64,000 nucleotides of DNA from NCBI GenBank assembly GCA_021324185.1, contig JAJPJN010000056.1, forward strand, positions 1 through 64,000, in the 5' to 3' direction. Under the pieces are notes generated by a model that made no database searches, was not told where the DNA came from, and saw only the letters and a program-made list of their open reading frames with translations. The position numbers and the translations under genes were made by a program. This stretch comes from Terriglobia bacterium. Lineage in GTDB: Bacteria > Acidobacteriota > Terriglobia > Bryobacterales > Bryobacteraceae. Position 1 is the stretch's first letter. Each line of letters opens with the position of its first letter. Shown one piece after another: positions 8,916 to 17,031 of the stretch.

Positions 8916-10022
8916 TTAGTGGTCCAGCAGGCGGGCAGCCAAGTCGGCGATCTTCGATTTTTCCCACCTACGGTAGGCACTTGGATTGGCAAGGAACGCT
9001 TGCCACGCATCGTTCAGGAGCTTGGCTATCGGCATTGAAGTGGGATCGTACGGCTTTAGGCCGACACCCGAACATAATGCGGCGACCTCCTGCACAATCC
9101 CAAGCAGCAGGTCGGCAGGAAATGCGAGGTGAAACTCCTGCGGTTCGTTTTGAACAGCCCCTTTGCCTAAGTTCCCCCCATTGTTCCTCTATCGCGTTGG
9201 CCTCGGAATGAAACCCGAGCCGCTACAACATCAGCTTGATCGCCGTGGTGCGCGCCGCGTCTGCCGGGTGGCTGTGATGATCTCATAGAAGTTGGGGCTC
9301 AGTTGGGCGCAAAGGCGGGTGTTCGTCCAGCCAAAGCCAGGCCCGCACACAAACGTCGCAATTAAGTCGCATCCAAACTCGATGCTCCACTCTCCGAGCC
9401 ATCGGTTTCGCTAGGTTTCCAATGCGTTTACGGAATTCCCCGGCCACCCCTCGCTCTGCGCGCGGAGAATCTCCGCCTGAAAGTAAACTTGAACACGTTC
9501 TCGGATCTTGGCGAGGAAAGTCGCGTTCGAAACAGAACGATATGCCCGAGTTCGTGATACGTGTCTGGAAGCCCAAGAAGATGATCCGGCTCGGAATGAG
9601 GAAGCAGGAGCAGGTCCCCCCGGTGATGGTGCAGTAATACTGCGTGCTCATCGCCGTGCAGAGCGGCCGTGCGTGGGGAAAACCGAATTCCGCACACATC
9701 TCTGCAATAAGTCGGGTCAGGAACAGGTCTCTGACTGAAAACCGGCTGAGAGCGAAGACGGGCCATCATCGGCGACCTGCGCGAATTCAGCAAGGCGTTT
9801 GTAAATCTGGAAGATGTTTCGAGCGAACGTCGGCTGGGCGAGATCGGAATCTTGTAGGAGGTCTTCTATGACATTGGTGGACTGTTCGACGCGCCGCTGG
9901 AACTGATCGCGGTAAGCCAAAACACCACGGGGCAAACTGGACGGCACGGCAACGAGGTCCCGGAGTAGAGACCTGTATCGCTGCAGAAGGTCGTGTAGAA
10001 GTTGCTCCAGCAGTGACGGCAT
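8916..10022 (-). pseudogene. HELGH zinc metallopeptidase-like protein, heavily frameshifted
   Basis: Pieces of one protein of about 400 residues can be followed through several frames. N-terminal helices (LLEQLLHDLLQRYRSLLRDL, 9960-10015) lead to TFARNIFQIYKRLAEFAQV; then PTYCRDVCGI, a segment with TGGTCSCFLIP, and YHELGHIVLF near 9530-9550, a HExxH-type zinc site. Further on come LSPNFYEIITA, HPADAARTTAIKLML, then a stop, RLGFHSEANAIEEQWGELR, and an undisturbed C-terminus EFHLAFPADLLLGIVQEVAAL ending LAARLLDH before the TAA at 8916-8918. A HELGH protein near an XRE regulator recalls ImmA/IrrE-type pairs, but the exact family is not established. Confidence 0.55.
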
Positions 10023-10231
10023 TCATCTTCTGCGAAGTCGACGGAACATCGCTGAGGCGCTCGCATCCGCTGCATCGCAGATTTCGCGGAAGCACGCGCA
10101 TTACCTCTGAATCGACCGGTGCGTTGCCGCTGAGCGCCCGTTCGGCGGAACTGAGATCATCCACTAAATAGCCGAGTTGAGGTTGCCGAAGTGGTACAAC
10201 ACGTGACGCATCTTGAGATGCCGCATCTCCT

Positions 10232-10435
10232 TCACACTTCAATGCTTTTCAACTGCTTTAAGATGAACGCCTCTCTCCGAACGGGATCCCGTCCGTTATG
10301 CCAGGCTGCAATTTCACGAAAGTAATATTGCCGCTGACACCTGCGAAAACAGCGCTCTGCCGAGAAGGACCAATCGAGTGCTATATCATTCCTTACGGCT
10401 CTTGCTTCGCGATGCCTTTCTTTTCTCCAACACAT
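10232..10435 (-). pseudogene. PD-(D/E)XK nuclease-like fragment
   Basis: A short frame reading ALDWSFSAERCFRRCQRQYYF then REIAAWHNGRDPVRREAFIL and KQLKSIEV before a TGA. The pattern 'S-x-S-x-CxRQYYFRE...W' followed by 'RREAFxLKQLKSIEVW' is typical of the N-terminal part of Cas4/RecB-like PD-(D/E)XK nucleases; the stop falls where a Trp would be expected, so TGG to TGA is likely. No nuclease catalytic core is seen downstream, so only the head of the gene is left. It begins within the tail of the XRE-regulator frame. Confidence 0.45.
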
Positions 10436-10743
10436 CCAGGAGAGCGTCCCAGTCCTCAGGCGATGCTATATTTCGCGCCCTCTCAAAGAAACGCCTGCGC
10501 ATGGCCGCTGAAAGTCTCAAGCTCTTCGGGCAGCTTGTTAGCGAGTTGTAGAAATTCCAGTGGATCCACACCAAGCGCATGTGCGAGTGAACGAATCGTA
10601 TCTGCGCCTGGAGTATAGGGGACCCGTTCGTTCTCGACCTTTGACAAATACGAGAAATCCACGCCTGCCAATTCTGCGAGTTGCCTCAGAGTCAAGCCCT
10701 TCTCGTGCCGGAGCTCCCGCAATCGCTTGCCGAAATCGGACAT
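10386..10743 (-). pseudogene. XRE-family transcriptional regulator, frameshifted near its end
   Basis: The first 86 codons from ATG 10743 encode a complete HTH: FGKRLRELRHEKGLTLRQLA, ELAGVDFSYLSKVEN, and then TPGADTIRSLAHALGVDPLEF. The frame stops at 10483, but an overlapping frame continues with MRRRFFERARNIASPEDWDAL and LDVLEKRKASRSKSRKE to 10386, so a single indel around 10500 has probably split a protein of about 118 residues. The HTH part may still fold. Regulators of this sort commonly control mobile-element or defence genes; here the downstream fragments suggest it once controlled the nuclease and metallopeptidase genes. Confidence 0.7.
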
Positions 10744-10954
10744 CTTGATCGTCCCTTCGATCCGAGTGTAGGCCCATGTTGACTTCAGTCAACTACAACA
10801 ACCTTACTTGTTCTCAGGAGTCTGCCGTACCGAGGGCACAACTGGGGGCGCCGGTGTTCGGTGCCATGAAGGAGAACGAAAACCAAACCGTTTAGGTCTG
10901 TCAAGGTCTTGCATCCGCAAAGCCGCAAAACGGGAATTCGAGTTGATCGAGGGG

Positions 10955-11281
10955 CTAAACCGATAACTTAAGCTCCAACGGAGGTAACATCCTGGCATTC
11001 TCCAAGTCCTCGACTATACCGAGCATGAACTCGGACCAGCGCTCATATTTCGCCATGATCCAGATGCTATCCGGCTTGATCATTTCCTGGCTCAGTCTGG
11101 CGAGAGGCTCAACGTGAGCGAAACGCGTCAACCTGGTTCGCCAGATTGCAGAGGCATTGAAGTATGCCCATGAGAAGCGGTGTTTGATTTGATGTTTCGA
11201 AATGCGGTGTAGTTCGATAGCCCGGATTTGCTGCGGATTTACATGGACCGCCAGCACCGAAATGCGGCGACACACTCCCAC
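10955..11281 (-). CDS. Hypothetical protein, possibly a remnant
   Basis: An open frame of 108 codons with a plausible-looking second half (RFAHVEPLARLSQEMIKPDS, IWIMAKYERWSEFMLGIVED, LENARMLPPLELKL). No family was recognised. The first 40 residues look like random translation, so the true gene may be shorter or broken. It lies at the far end of the decayed element. The stretch 11282-11696 that follows holds no gene that can be supported, only a tandem 14-base repeat. Confidence 0.3.
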   Translation of the reverse strand: MGVCRRISVLAVHVNPQQIRAIELHRISKHQIKHRFSWAYFNASAIWRTRLTRFAHVEPLARLSQEMIKPDSIWIMAKYERWSEFMLGIVEDLENARMLPPLELKLSV

Positions 11282-11318
11282 TTTTGACCAAGTCGGCGCG
11301 GTAAGTGGCCAACTCAGC

Positions 11319-11346
11319 GATTACGGCAGTATGATTACGGCAGTAT
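11319..11346. repeat. Tandem repeat, 2 x 14 bases
   Basis: The unit GATTACGGCAGTAT occurs twice head to tail (11319-11332 and 11333-11346) in a stretch without genes. It may be a slippage product or a small remnant of an element end. Confidence 0.9.
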
Positions 11347-11699
11347 TATGACACGATTTCAAGAGAACGGGAACAACCCTGCCAGATCTGCTTGGTGATT
11401 AGGAGGATCGGGCACGATGTGGCCGCAGCTTCCCTCACGTGTATATCTCGGCCCCTGCGGTGAGCTTACTGTGAAATCAGTCCGAAAGCCGGATGCCGCA
11501 AATCGGCACGCCCGGTTTGATGAGCGGGGATGGAAAACAGGGCGGCTTCACTCAGTACCTCCGCCTATCCTCCCCTCTACACCATTGATCCAACACCCAA
11601 GTTCGAGGCTTGGGGCATCGGCCTATGGTTTGATAATTTACTCGTCATGGTGCAAAATCGTGTGCTCTGCTTTGGAATCTATTATTTTGGGCTTCTGTG

Positions 11700-12521
11700 A
11701 TGGTTACGCGTGAAAAACCGACCGTGAATCGCTTGCGTGATCGGATCACTCAATTAGAACGAGAGAAATCCCAATTACTGCAAATGATCGCAGCCGCCCC
11801 CGTTGGCTTCGCGCTTCTCAACTCGAGCTTACGGTTTATCCGCATTAACCCGGCTCTAAAAGTCATTGATGGTCGTTTGGCAGACGAACACATCGGCCAA
11901 ACACTTCGAGAGGCACTTCCTGAGCATGCTGATGCCCTGGAATGTCTGTGCCGCAACGTTCTTCAAAATCAAAAGCCCATTCTCAATCTTCAGATCAGCG
12001 GGGTCCCCGTTGGTGGACACACTAAAAAGCGAACTTATCTCGCATGCCTTTACCCCGTTCGCGCAGACAAAAAGGCGTTGAATATCGGGCTACTCATAAG
12101 AGATGTAAGTTCTTACACACTAGAGACGATCGGCCGCTTTAGCTCAGTGCTGACTGACGATTTCAATAGCATCCTCTCCGCCGTTTTGGGCAGCTTTGAT
12201 GCGAACCTTGACGGCTTGCACGAGGCTCACCCAGCGTTCAGCGGTCTTCGTAAGGCGCTCGAATCGAATGAGCAAAGCGCACAACTGATCCGGCGGCTGC
12301 TGGGTTTCATCAGCAAGAGCGGACACCTCCTGACGACTCGGGAACAGCAGATTTTGGAACTGATTGCAGACGGAAAGAGTTCCCAAGAGATCGCAAAAGT
12401 GCTAAGAATCAGTTTCAAGACCGTTGTCACGCATCGTTCCACGATCATGAAGAAACTCGACGCTCATGAGACCGCTAGCCTGATTCGGCACGCCATCCGC
12501 CGAGGTCTCATTCAGCCGTGA
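11700..12521 (+). CDS. PAS - degenerate histidine-kinase helix - LuxR-type HTH regulator
   Basis: A soluble one-piece regulator of about 273 residues. Residues 10-35 form a short coiled coil, 30-140 a PAS-like fold (MIAAAPVGFALLNSSLRFIRIN), 145-205 a segment that resembles the dimerisation/phosphoacceptor domain of hybrid kinases (VLTDDFNSILSAVLGSFDAN; ESNEQSAQLIRRLLGF) and 210-270 a LuxR/FixJ HTH (LTTREQQILELIADGKSSQE, ISFKTVVTHRSTIMKKL). In true kinases the second segment reads AHDFNN with the phosphorylated His; here that His is Asp, and no ATPase domain follows. The protein is therefore probably a ligand-responsive DNA-binding regulator. A GTG at 11697 is an alternative start. The respiratory operon lies 190 bases downstream, a possible but unproven target. 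Confidence 0.8.
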   Translation: MVTREKPTVNRLRDRITQLEREKSQLLQMIAAAPVGFALLNSSLRFIRINPALKVIDGRLADEHIGQTLREALPEHADALECLCRNVLQNQKPILNLQISGVPVGGHTKKRTYLACLYPVRADKKALNIGLLIRDVSSYTLETIGRFSSVLTDDFNSILSAVLGSFDANLDGLHEAHPAFSGLRKALESNEQSAQLIRRLLGFISKSGHLLTTREQQILELIADGKSSQEIAKVLRISFKTVVTHRSTIMKKLDAHETASLIRHAIRRGLIQP

Positions 12522-12713
12522 TGTGACCGACGGATAAATACCCTACAGCGCTCGTTGTTTCGTGAGCGCACCACAGTTGTACGTCAGGAATCCAGCATCG
12601 GTATTTGCGGCGTTGCGTAGAGGTCATCCCGCAATTCTTCTGGAATGTGCTTTTCTCGGGTAATCGCCCGATGGCCTGTTCCTGCTATTGAGTGTTAAAA
12701 ACAAGGAGCCGAA

Positions 12714-12776
12714 ATGTGGCCCCGTGGCGCATGGACACGCCGCCTAGCGAAAGGCGCTCCGAACAGAAGTAGATGA
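12714..12776 (+). CDS. Possible 20-residue leader peptide of the respiratory operon
   Basis: A tiny frame, MWPRGAWTRRLAKGAPNRSR, preceded by an excellent ribosome site (AAGGAG at 12703-12708) and ending with TGA that overlaps the ctaC ATG (ATGA at 12773-12776). ctaC itself has no clear ribosome site, so its translation may depend on ribosomes finishing this frame. The overlap geometry and ribosome site are seen directly; the regulatory role is inference. Confidence 0.5.
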   Translation: MWPRGAWTRRLAKGAPNRSR

Positions 12777-13702
12777 CTCCTGTCTTCAATCCAAGCTCTC
12801 CCCAAGCAGCGCCAATTTTTACCCTGTTCGTTTTCGTCCTGCTTTCTTGCATCGTAATTCTGGCCCTCGTTGCCGGCCTGGTTGTATATGCGTGTTTCCG
12901 ATATCGAAGAAGGTCGGGCGAAGGCGACCCGCCCCAGCGGTTTGGCAGTCAAAAGCTGGAAATCGCGTGGACAGTCGCGCCTTTCCTTCTGCTGGTCGCC
13001 ATTTTTATCTTTACCGCCCGTGCTATGTCCAACTCTGATCCGACACCCGCCGATGCCTCTTCTCCCGACATCGTGATCGTGGGCCATCAATGGTGGTGGG
13101 AAGCCCAGTACCCGAAAGGTGGCTTTCGAACCGCCAACGAGATCCATCTGCCAGCCGGCCGCGATATGGGTGTGCTGATCAAGACTAACGATGTCATCCA
13201 CGACTTTTGGGTGCCGCAGCTAGCGCGCAAGGTGGATGCAATACCCGGCTACCCCAACTACCTTTTGCTGCACCCTGACAGGCCTGGCGTTTACCTGGGG
13301 GCGTGCTCGGAATTCTGCGGAGAAGAGCACGCCTGGATGCGATTTCGTGTCCTCGTGACTTCGCAATCGGAATTCGAGACATGGGAGCGCCAGCAAGTCC
13401 AAATAGCGTCCGCACCTTCGGAACTGTTATCCAACGAAGGCGCGCGCCTGTTCCAGGAGAAGGCGTGTATGAAGTGCCACACCATTTCGGGTACCGAAGC
13501 GAAAGGCGAGGTGGGTCCCGATCTCACACATTTTCTGAGCCGGCATAAATTCGCGGGTGAACTCCTCGACAATACACCGGAAAACGTAGCGCGCTGGTTG
13601 AAAAATCCACAGCAGATCAAACCGGGTTGCCATATGCCAAATATGCAACTTACAGATGACCAAGTGAAATCACTGACGGCTTATTTGGACGGCTTGCAGT
13701 GA
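12773..13702 (+). CDS. ctaC: Cytochrome c oxidase subunit II with fused cytochrome c (caa3 type)
   Basis: Subunit II of the terminal oxidase, carrying the CuA centre that takes electrons from cytochrome c. Two membrane helices lie at residues about 14-42 and 64-84. The CuA site is intact: GHQWWWEAQYP, then GACSEFCGEEHAWM with both Cys, the Glu, His and Met ligands. A C-terminal class I cytochrome c follows from about residue 220, with the haem motif CMKCH and a distal Met in GCHMPNM. The fusion defines a caa3-type enzyme. It starts inside the leader frame and overlaps the GTG of ctaD by 4 bases (GTGA), so translation is coupled. Confidence 0.96.
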   Translation: MTPVFNPSSPQAAPIFTLFVFVLLSCIVILALVAGLVVYACFRYRRRSGEGDPPQRFGSQKLEIAWTVAPFLLLVAIFIFTARAMSNSDPTPADASSPDIVIVGHQWWWEAQYPKGGFRTANEIHLPAGRDMGVLIKTNDVIHDFWVPQLARKVDAIPGYPNYLLLHPDRPGVYLGACSEFCGEEHAWMRFRVLVTSQSEFETWERQQVQIASAPSELLSNEGARLFQEKACMKCHTISGTEAKGEVGPDLTHFLSRHKFAGELLDNTPENVARWLKNPQQIKPGCHMPNMQLTDDQVKSLTAYLDGLQ

Positions 13703-15357
13703 GCGATATCCCGATCCCGGCAGACAGTCTCCCGGTCGCGGCCGAAATCGAAGCAGAGAACAAGCGCAGTCTTCTCAGTTGGGTAGCTTCTGTCGACCAC
13801 AAGCAGATTGCCGTCATGTATCTGCTTACGAGTTTGTTCTTCTTCGGCCTCGGTGGCATCGAAGCGCTGTTAATGCGCCTTCAGCTTGCCTGGCCAGGCA
13901 TGGCGATACTCTCGCCCGATGGCTACAACCAAATCTTCACCATGCATGGCACAACCATGATCTTTCTTGTGGTGGTGCCGTCCTTACTAGGCTTGGCGAC
14001 CTATCTTACGCCGCTGATGATCGGGGCGAACGAAATGGCTTTTCCGCGCCTCAACGCATTCAGCTATTGGCTCGTGCTCTTCGGTGGACTCTTGTTGTAC
14101 TTCAGCTTTTTCGGAGGAGCAGCGCCAAATGCAGGCTGGTTCAGTTATGCACCACTGAGTGAAAAGCCCTACTCGTTTCAAGCGGGATTGGACTATTGGG
14201 CGGTATCGCTGTTAGCCATTGGTGTCGGAACAGTCGCGACCGGACTGAATCTGATCGTCACGATCATCACCTTGCGTGCCCCGGGACTTTCTCTCAAACG
14301 AGTGGGCCTGTTTGTCTGGATGGTACTGGTCAATTCGTTTCTCATTATTTTGGCCTTGCCCGCCCTGAACGCGTCACTGCTGATGCTTCTGGTGGACAGG
14401 CAATTGAGCACACATTTCTTCACGCAGCAGGGCGGCGGGTCGCCGCTTTTATGGCAACACTACTTCTGGTCGTTTGGCCATCCGGAGGTGTACATCATGG
14501 TCCTGCCGGGTTTTGGAATTATTTCGGAAACGATCCCAGTATTCTCGCGGCAGCCGATTTTCGGTTATGGTTTCGTTGCCGCTTCGACAGTAGCCATCGG
14601 ATTGCTGAGTCTGGGCGTTTGGGCGCATCACATGTTCGCTGTGGGAATGGGCCATCGTTGGGACATGACGTTCGGCGCCGCAAGTATGTTGATAGCCATC
14701 CCGACAGGCGTCAAGATCTTCAATTGGACCGCCACCATGTACGGCGGCGCCATCAGGTTTACGACGTCGATGTGGTTTGCGATCGCTTTCCTGATCACGT
14801 TCACCATGGGCGGTTTGAGCGGCGTGATGTTCGCAGCGGTTCCCATTGATTGGCAAACGACGGACACGTACTTCGTCGTTGCCCACATGCATTACGTGCT
14901 GTTCGGCGGAACTCTGTTTTCGGTTTTCTCGGGCCTATATTACTGGTTCCCCAAAATGAGCGGCAAGATACTTTCTGAGAAGCTGGGCCGCTGGCATTTC
15001 TGGCTGACATTCATCGGGTTCAACATGACTTTTCTCATCCAACATGTCCTGGGGCTCGCGGGAATGCCGCGCCGCATTTTCACATACCCGGCGCTGCCGG
15101 GCTGGGGAATCATGAATCTCATTTCCACAATCGGCGCTTTCGTCCTGGGCATCTCGGTTGTTGTGTTCCTATGGAACCTTTATGTGAGCTTTCAGCGCGG
15201 AGAACTCGCGGGAGACAATCCTTGGAATGCCTGGACGCTCGAATGGGCGACCAGTTCACCGCCGCCCCTGCAGAACTTCAAAGCGGTTCCACCGGTGCGT
15301 AGCCGGCGCCCGTTGTGGGATCTCGCTCATCCGGAGGATCCAGATTGGAAGCGTTAA
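13699..15357 (+). CDS. ctaD: Cytochrome c oxidase subunit I
   Basis: Catalytic subunit of the haem-copper oxidase, 552 residues and 12 membrane helices. Key motifs are visible: NQIFTMHGTTMIF with a haem a ligand, WQHYFWSFGHPEVYIMVLPG with the CuB His and the cross-linked Tyr, the His pair in WAHHMFAVGM, and VAHMHYVLFGG with the ligands of haems a3 and a. The glutamate-type proton channel signature GHPEVY places it in the A family. The GTG start at 13699 overlaps the ctaC stop. The stop at 15355-15357 overlaps the start of ctaE. Confidence 0.97.
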   Translation: MSDIPIPADSLPVAAEIEAENKRSLLSWVASVDHKQIAVMYLLTSLFFFGLGGIEALLMRLQLAWPGMAILSPDGYNQIFTMHGTTMIFLVVVPSLLGLATYLTPLMIGANEMAFPRLNAFSYWLVLFGGLLLYFSFFGGAAPNAGWFSYAPLSEKPYSFQAGLDYWAVSLLAIGVGTVATGLNLIVTIITLRAPGLSLKRVGLFVWMVLVNSFLIILALPALNASLLMLLVDRQLSTHFFTQQGGGSPLLWQHYFWSFGHPEVYIMVLPGFGIISETIPVFSRQPIFGYGFVAASTVAIGLLSLGVWAHHMFAVGMGHRWDMTFGAASMLIAIPTGVKIFNWTATMYGGAIRFTTSMWFAIAFLITFTMGGLSGVMFAAVPIDWQTTDTYFVVAHMHYVLFGGTLFSVFSGLYYWFPKMSGKILSEKLGRWHFWLTFIGFNMTFLIQHVLGLAGMPRRIFTYPALPGWGIMNLISTIGAFVLGISVVVFLWNLYVSFQRGELAGDNPWNAWTLEWATSSPPPLQNFKAVPPVRSRRPLWDLAHPEDPDWKR

Positions 15358-15935
15358 CCGATATAGGAGTCGTGGCGGGCTCCATTGAAAAGACAAAACT
15401 GTGCGTGGCGCTCTTTATCGCCTCGGAATCCACGTTCTTCGGATATCTGATTCTGGCCTATGTCTATTTCCACGGATTCATTTCCAGCGGCCCTACTGCA
15501 GCAAATAGCCTTCACCCGGCAAGTACCGGAGTGTACACGGCGTTCTTAATGGCGAGCAGTGGGACCGTCTGGCTTGCCGGGCGCAGCTTGAGAAAGCAAA
15601 ACCGGCGCGGATTTCTGGTGTGGCTCTGCATCACTATCGCGATGGGTTTGGTTTTTCTGTATGGAGAAACCCGCGAATATCTGCATTTACTCGACCAGCA
15701 GGTAACCATCAGCAGAAATCTGTTTGGCACAACGTATTTTGGCCTCACGGGAATGCACGGCATTCACGTGATCATCGGACTCACACTGCTGAGCATCATT
15801 TTAGGAATCGACCTGACGAAAGATCGCGGACCGCGCTATCAGGTTGCGGTTGAGTCGGTCTCGATGTACTGGCATTTTGTGGACTGTGTTTGGATTGCTG
15901 TCTTCAGCGTCGTTTATCTCTGGAGCACGCGATGA
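15345..15935 (+). CDS. ctaE: Cytochrome c oxidase subunit III
   Basis: Integral membrane subunit III, about 196 residues with five predicted helices, which stabilises the oxidase. Visible family features are FIASESTFFGYLILAYVYFH near the N-terminus, FGLTGMHGIHVIIGLTLL and the C-terminal ESVSMYWHFVDCVWIAVFSVVY. The TTG at 15345 is chosen as start: it has GGAGGA 6 bases upstream and overlaps the ctaD stop, giving coupled translation; longer and shorter starts (GTG 15315, GTG 15372) are possible. The stop overlaps the ATG of the next gene by 4 bases. Confidence 0.92.
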   Translation: MEALTDIGVVAGSIEKTKLCVALFIASESTFFGYLILAYVYFHGFISSGPTAANSLHPASTGVYTAFLMASSGTVWLAGRSLRKQNRRGFLVWLCITIAMGLVFLYGETREYLHLLDQQVTISRNLFGTTYFGLTGMHGIHVIIGLTLLSIILGIDLTKDRGPRYQVAVESVSMYWHFVDCVWIAVFSVVYLWSTR

Positions 15936-16561
15936 GTATGTGGGCTTGGTTGGCCAATTTATTTCGTGCGTATCCATTCAGCATGCAAATGACTGGCCAT
16001 ATGCTTCTGGCGCAAGTGTTCGCGCCTTTATTGCTGCTCGCACTCCCTCGCGCGATGGCCAGCCGGATCGCGGAAGAGCCGTTGACAAAAAAACTGAGCT
16101 GGCTTTTGTCCCATCGCCCCGTCACTTGGCTTGTGGGAATGGGAGCCATGTGGACGTGGCATTTGCCTGCGGCGTGTCACGCGATCGCAAGCCATCCTGG
16201 CTTGGAATCGGTTGAGGACATTTCCTTTTTCTTGAGCGGAATCGTGTTTTGGTGGCCCATTTTTTCACCGCTTCCGCGCGAGCGAATGACTCCGGTGCCT
16301 TGGGCCGTGCTTTATCTGGTTTGGGGCTGCCTGAGTTGTACGTTGCTCGGCATTATTCTTGCGTTCGCCCCTTCGGGCGGTCACGCCGGGATGCCCGGGA
16401 TCACGGCTGCCGACCAGCACACCGGCGGCTTGATTATGTGGGTGCCCGGCTGCCTGATCTATCTCGCCGCCGTGATTGCCATGTTTGCGCGCTGGTATAG
16501 CACGCCGGAAGAGATCGTCGTCGAATACAGGATTTCTTCCGGATCGGAGTTGACGAGATGA
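15932..16561 (+). CDS. ctaG: Cytochrome c oxidase assembly factor, caa3-type CtaG
   Basis: A membrane protein of 209 residues with about six helices, of the caa3 CtaG group needed for maturation of caa3 oxidases in Gram-positives and others. Characteristic stretches are MQMTGHMLLAQVFAPLLLLA, VTWLVGMGAMWTWHLPA, FFLSGIVFWWPIFSPLPR, and TAADQHTGGLIMWVPGC. The His and Met residues in the helices could bind copper. The start at 15932 (ATGA) overlaps ctaE, and its stop overlaps the next ATG at 16558, showing tight operon packing. The precise biochemical role is inferred from family members. Confidence 0.85.
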   Translation: MSMWAWLANLFRAYPFSMQMTGHMLLAQVFAPLLLLALPRAMASRIAEEPLTKKLSWLLSHRPVTWLVGMGAMWTWHLPAACHAIASHPGLESVEDISFFLSGIVFWWPIFSPLPRERMTPVPWAVLYLVWGCLSCTLLGIILAFAPSGGHAGMPGITAADQHTGGLIMWVPGCLIYLAAVIAMFARWYSTPEEIVVEYRISSGSELTR

Positions 16562-17031
16562 ACGATAAGACCAAACCTCCTCGAAGTGGTCTCACTGGAA
16601 TCGCCAGCGTGCTCGGCGGCATAATAGGCACTCTGGCCCGCTTCCGCGTGATCGGCCGCGAGGTGCGTGATTTAGGCAAAGATTTGATCGAGGCCGGCCA
16701 TGAAATCCATGAAACTCTGGAGACGAGCGCAGATTCAGAGCAACAGCACCCGCGCGAGGCGCTGGAATCCGGCGCCGTCATCGATAACAAATTAGAACAG
16801 ATCGAACCAAAGCAGTCATCCACAGCAGAACTTCCGCCGGGCTGGAATCTGGCGCGTCCTCATAAGCTGCCGAGGCCCACCTATTGGCCTGCCGTTTTGG
16901 CGGGTGGCGTGGTGGTATTTGCCTGGGGACCTCCGACAAGCTGGACTGTTTCCGTTGTGGGAGCCGTGGTCTCGATCATCGCGATAAGAGGCTGGATAGG
17001 AGAACTTCGCCATGAGTCTAAATCCGAATGA
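16558..17031 (+). CDS. Small membrane protein, cytochrome oxidase subunit IV-like
   Basis: 157 residues. The N-terminal 90 residues are hydrophilic with a helix (VIGREVRDLGKDLIEAGHEI) and an acidic linker; the C-terminal 50 residues carry PRPTYWPAVLAGGVVVFAWG and a second hydrophobic helix SVVGAVVSIIAIRGWIGELR. This tail looks like the small subunit IV found in caa3 and aa3 oxidase operons, often annotated CtaF. The position between ctaG and the Rieske gene, with overlaps at both ends, supports a structural or assembly role. The long N-terminal extension was not recognised. Confidence 0.6.
   Translation: MNDKTKPPRSGLTGIASVLGGIIGTLARFRVIGREVRDLGKDLIEAGHEIHETLETSADSEQQHPREALESGAVIDNKLEQIEPKQSSTAELPPGWNLARPHKLPRPTYWPAVLAGGVVVFAWGPPTSWTVSVVGAVVSIIAIRGWIGELRHESKSE

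Noticed and set aside
6832-11700. Second tRNA-Phe attachment site
   Set aside because: I looked for a copy of the tRNA 3' end (TCGATTCCGTCCCTGGCC) downstream and did not see a convincing one.
14449-14892. Long minus-strand frame inside ctaD
   Set aside because: Antisense shadow of the conserved oxidase subunit; His-rich composition follows from the codons of the real gene.
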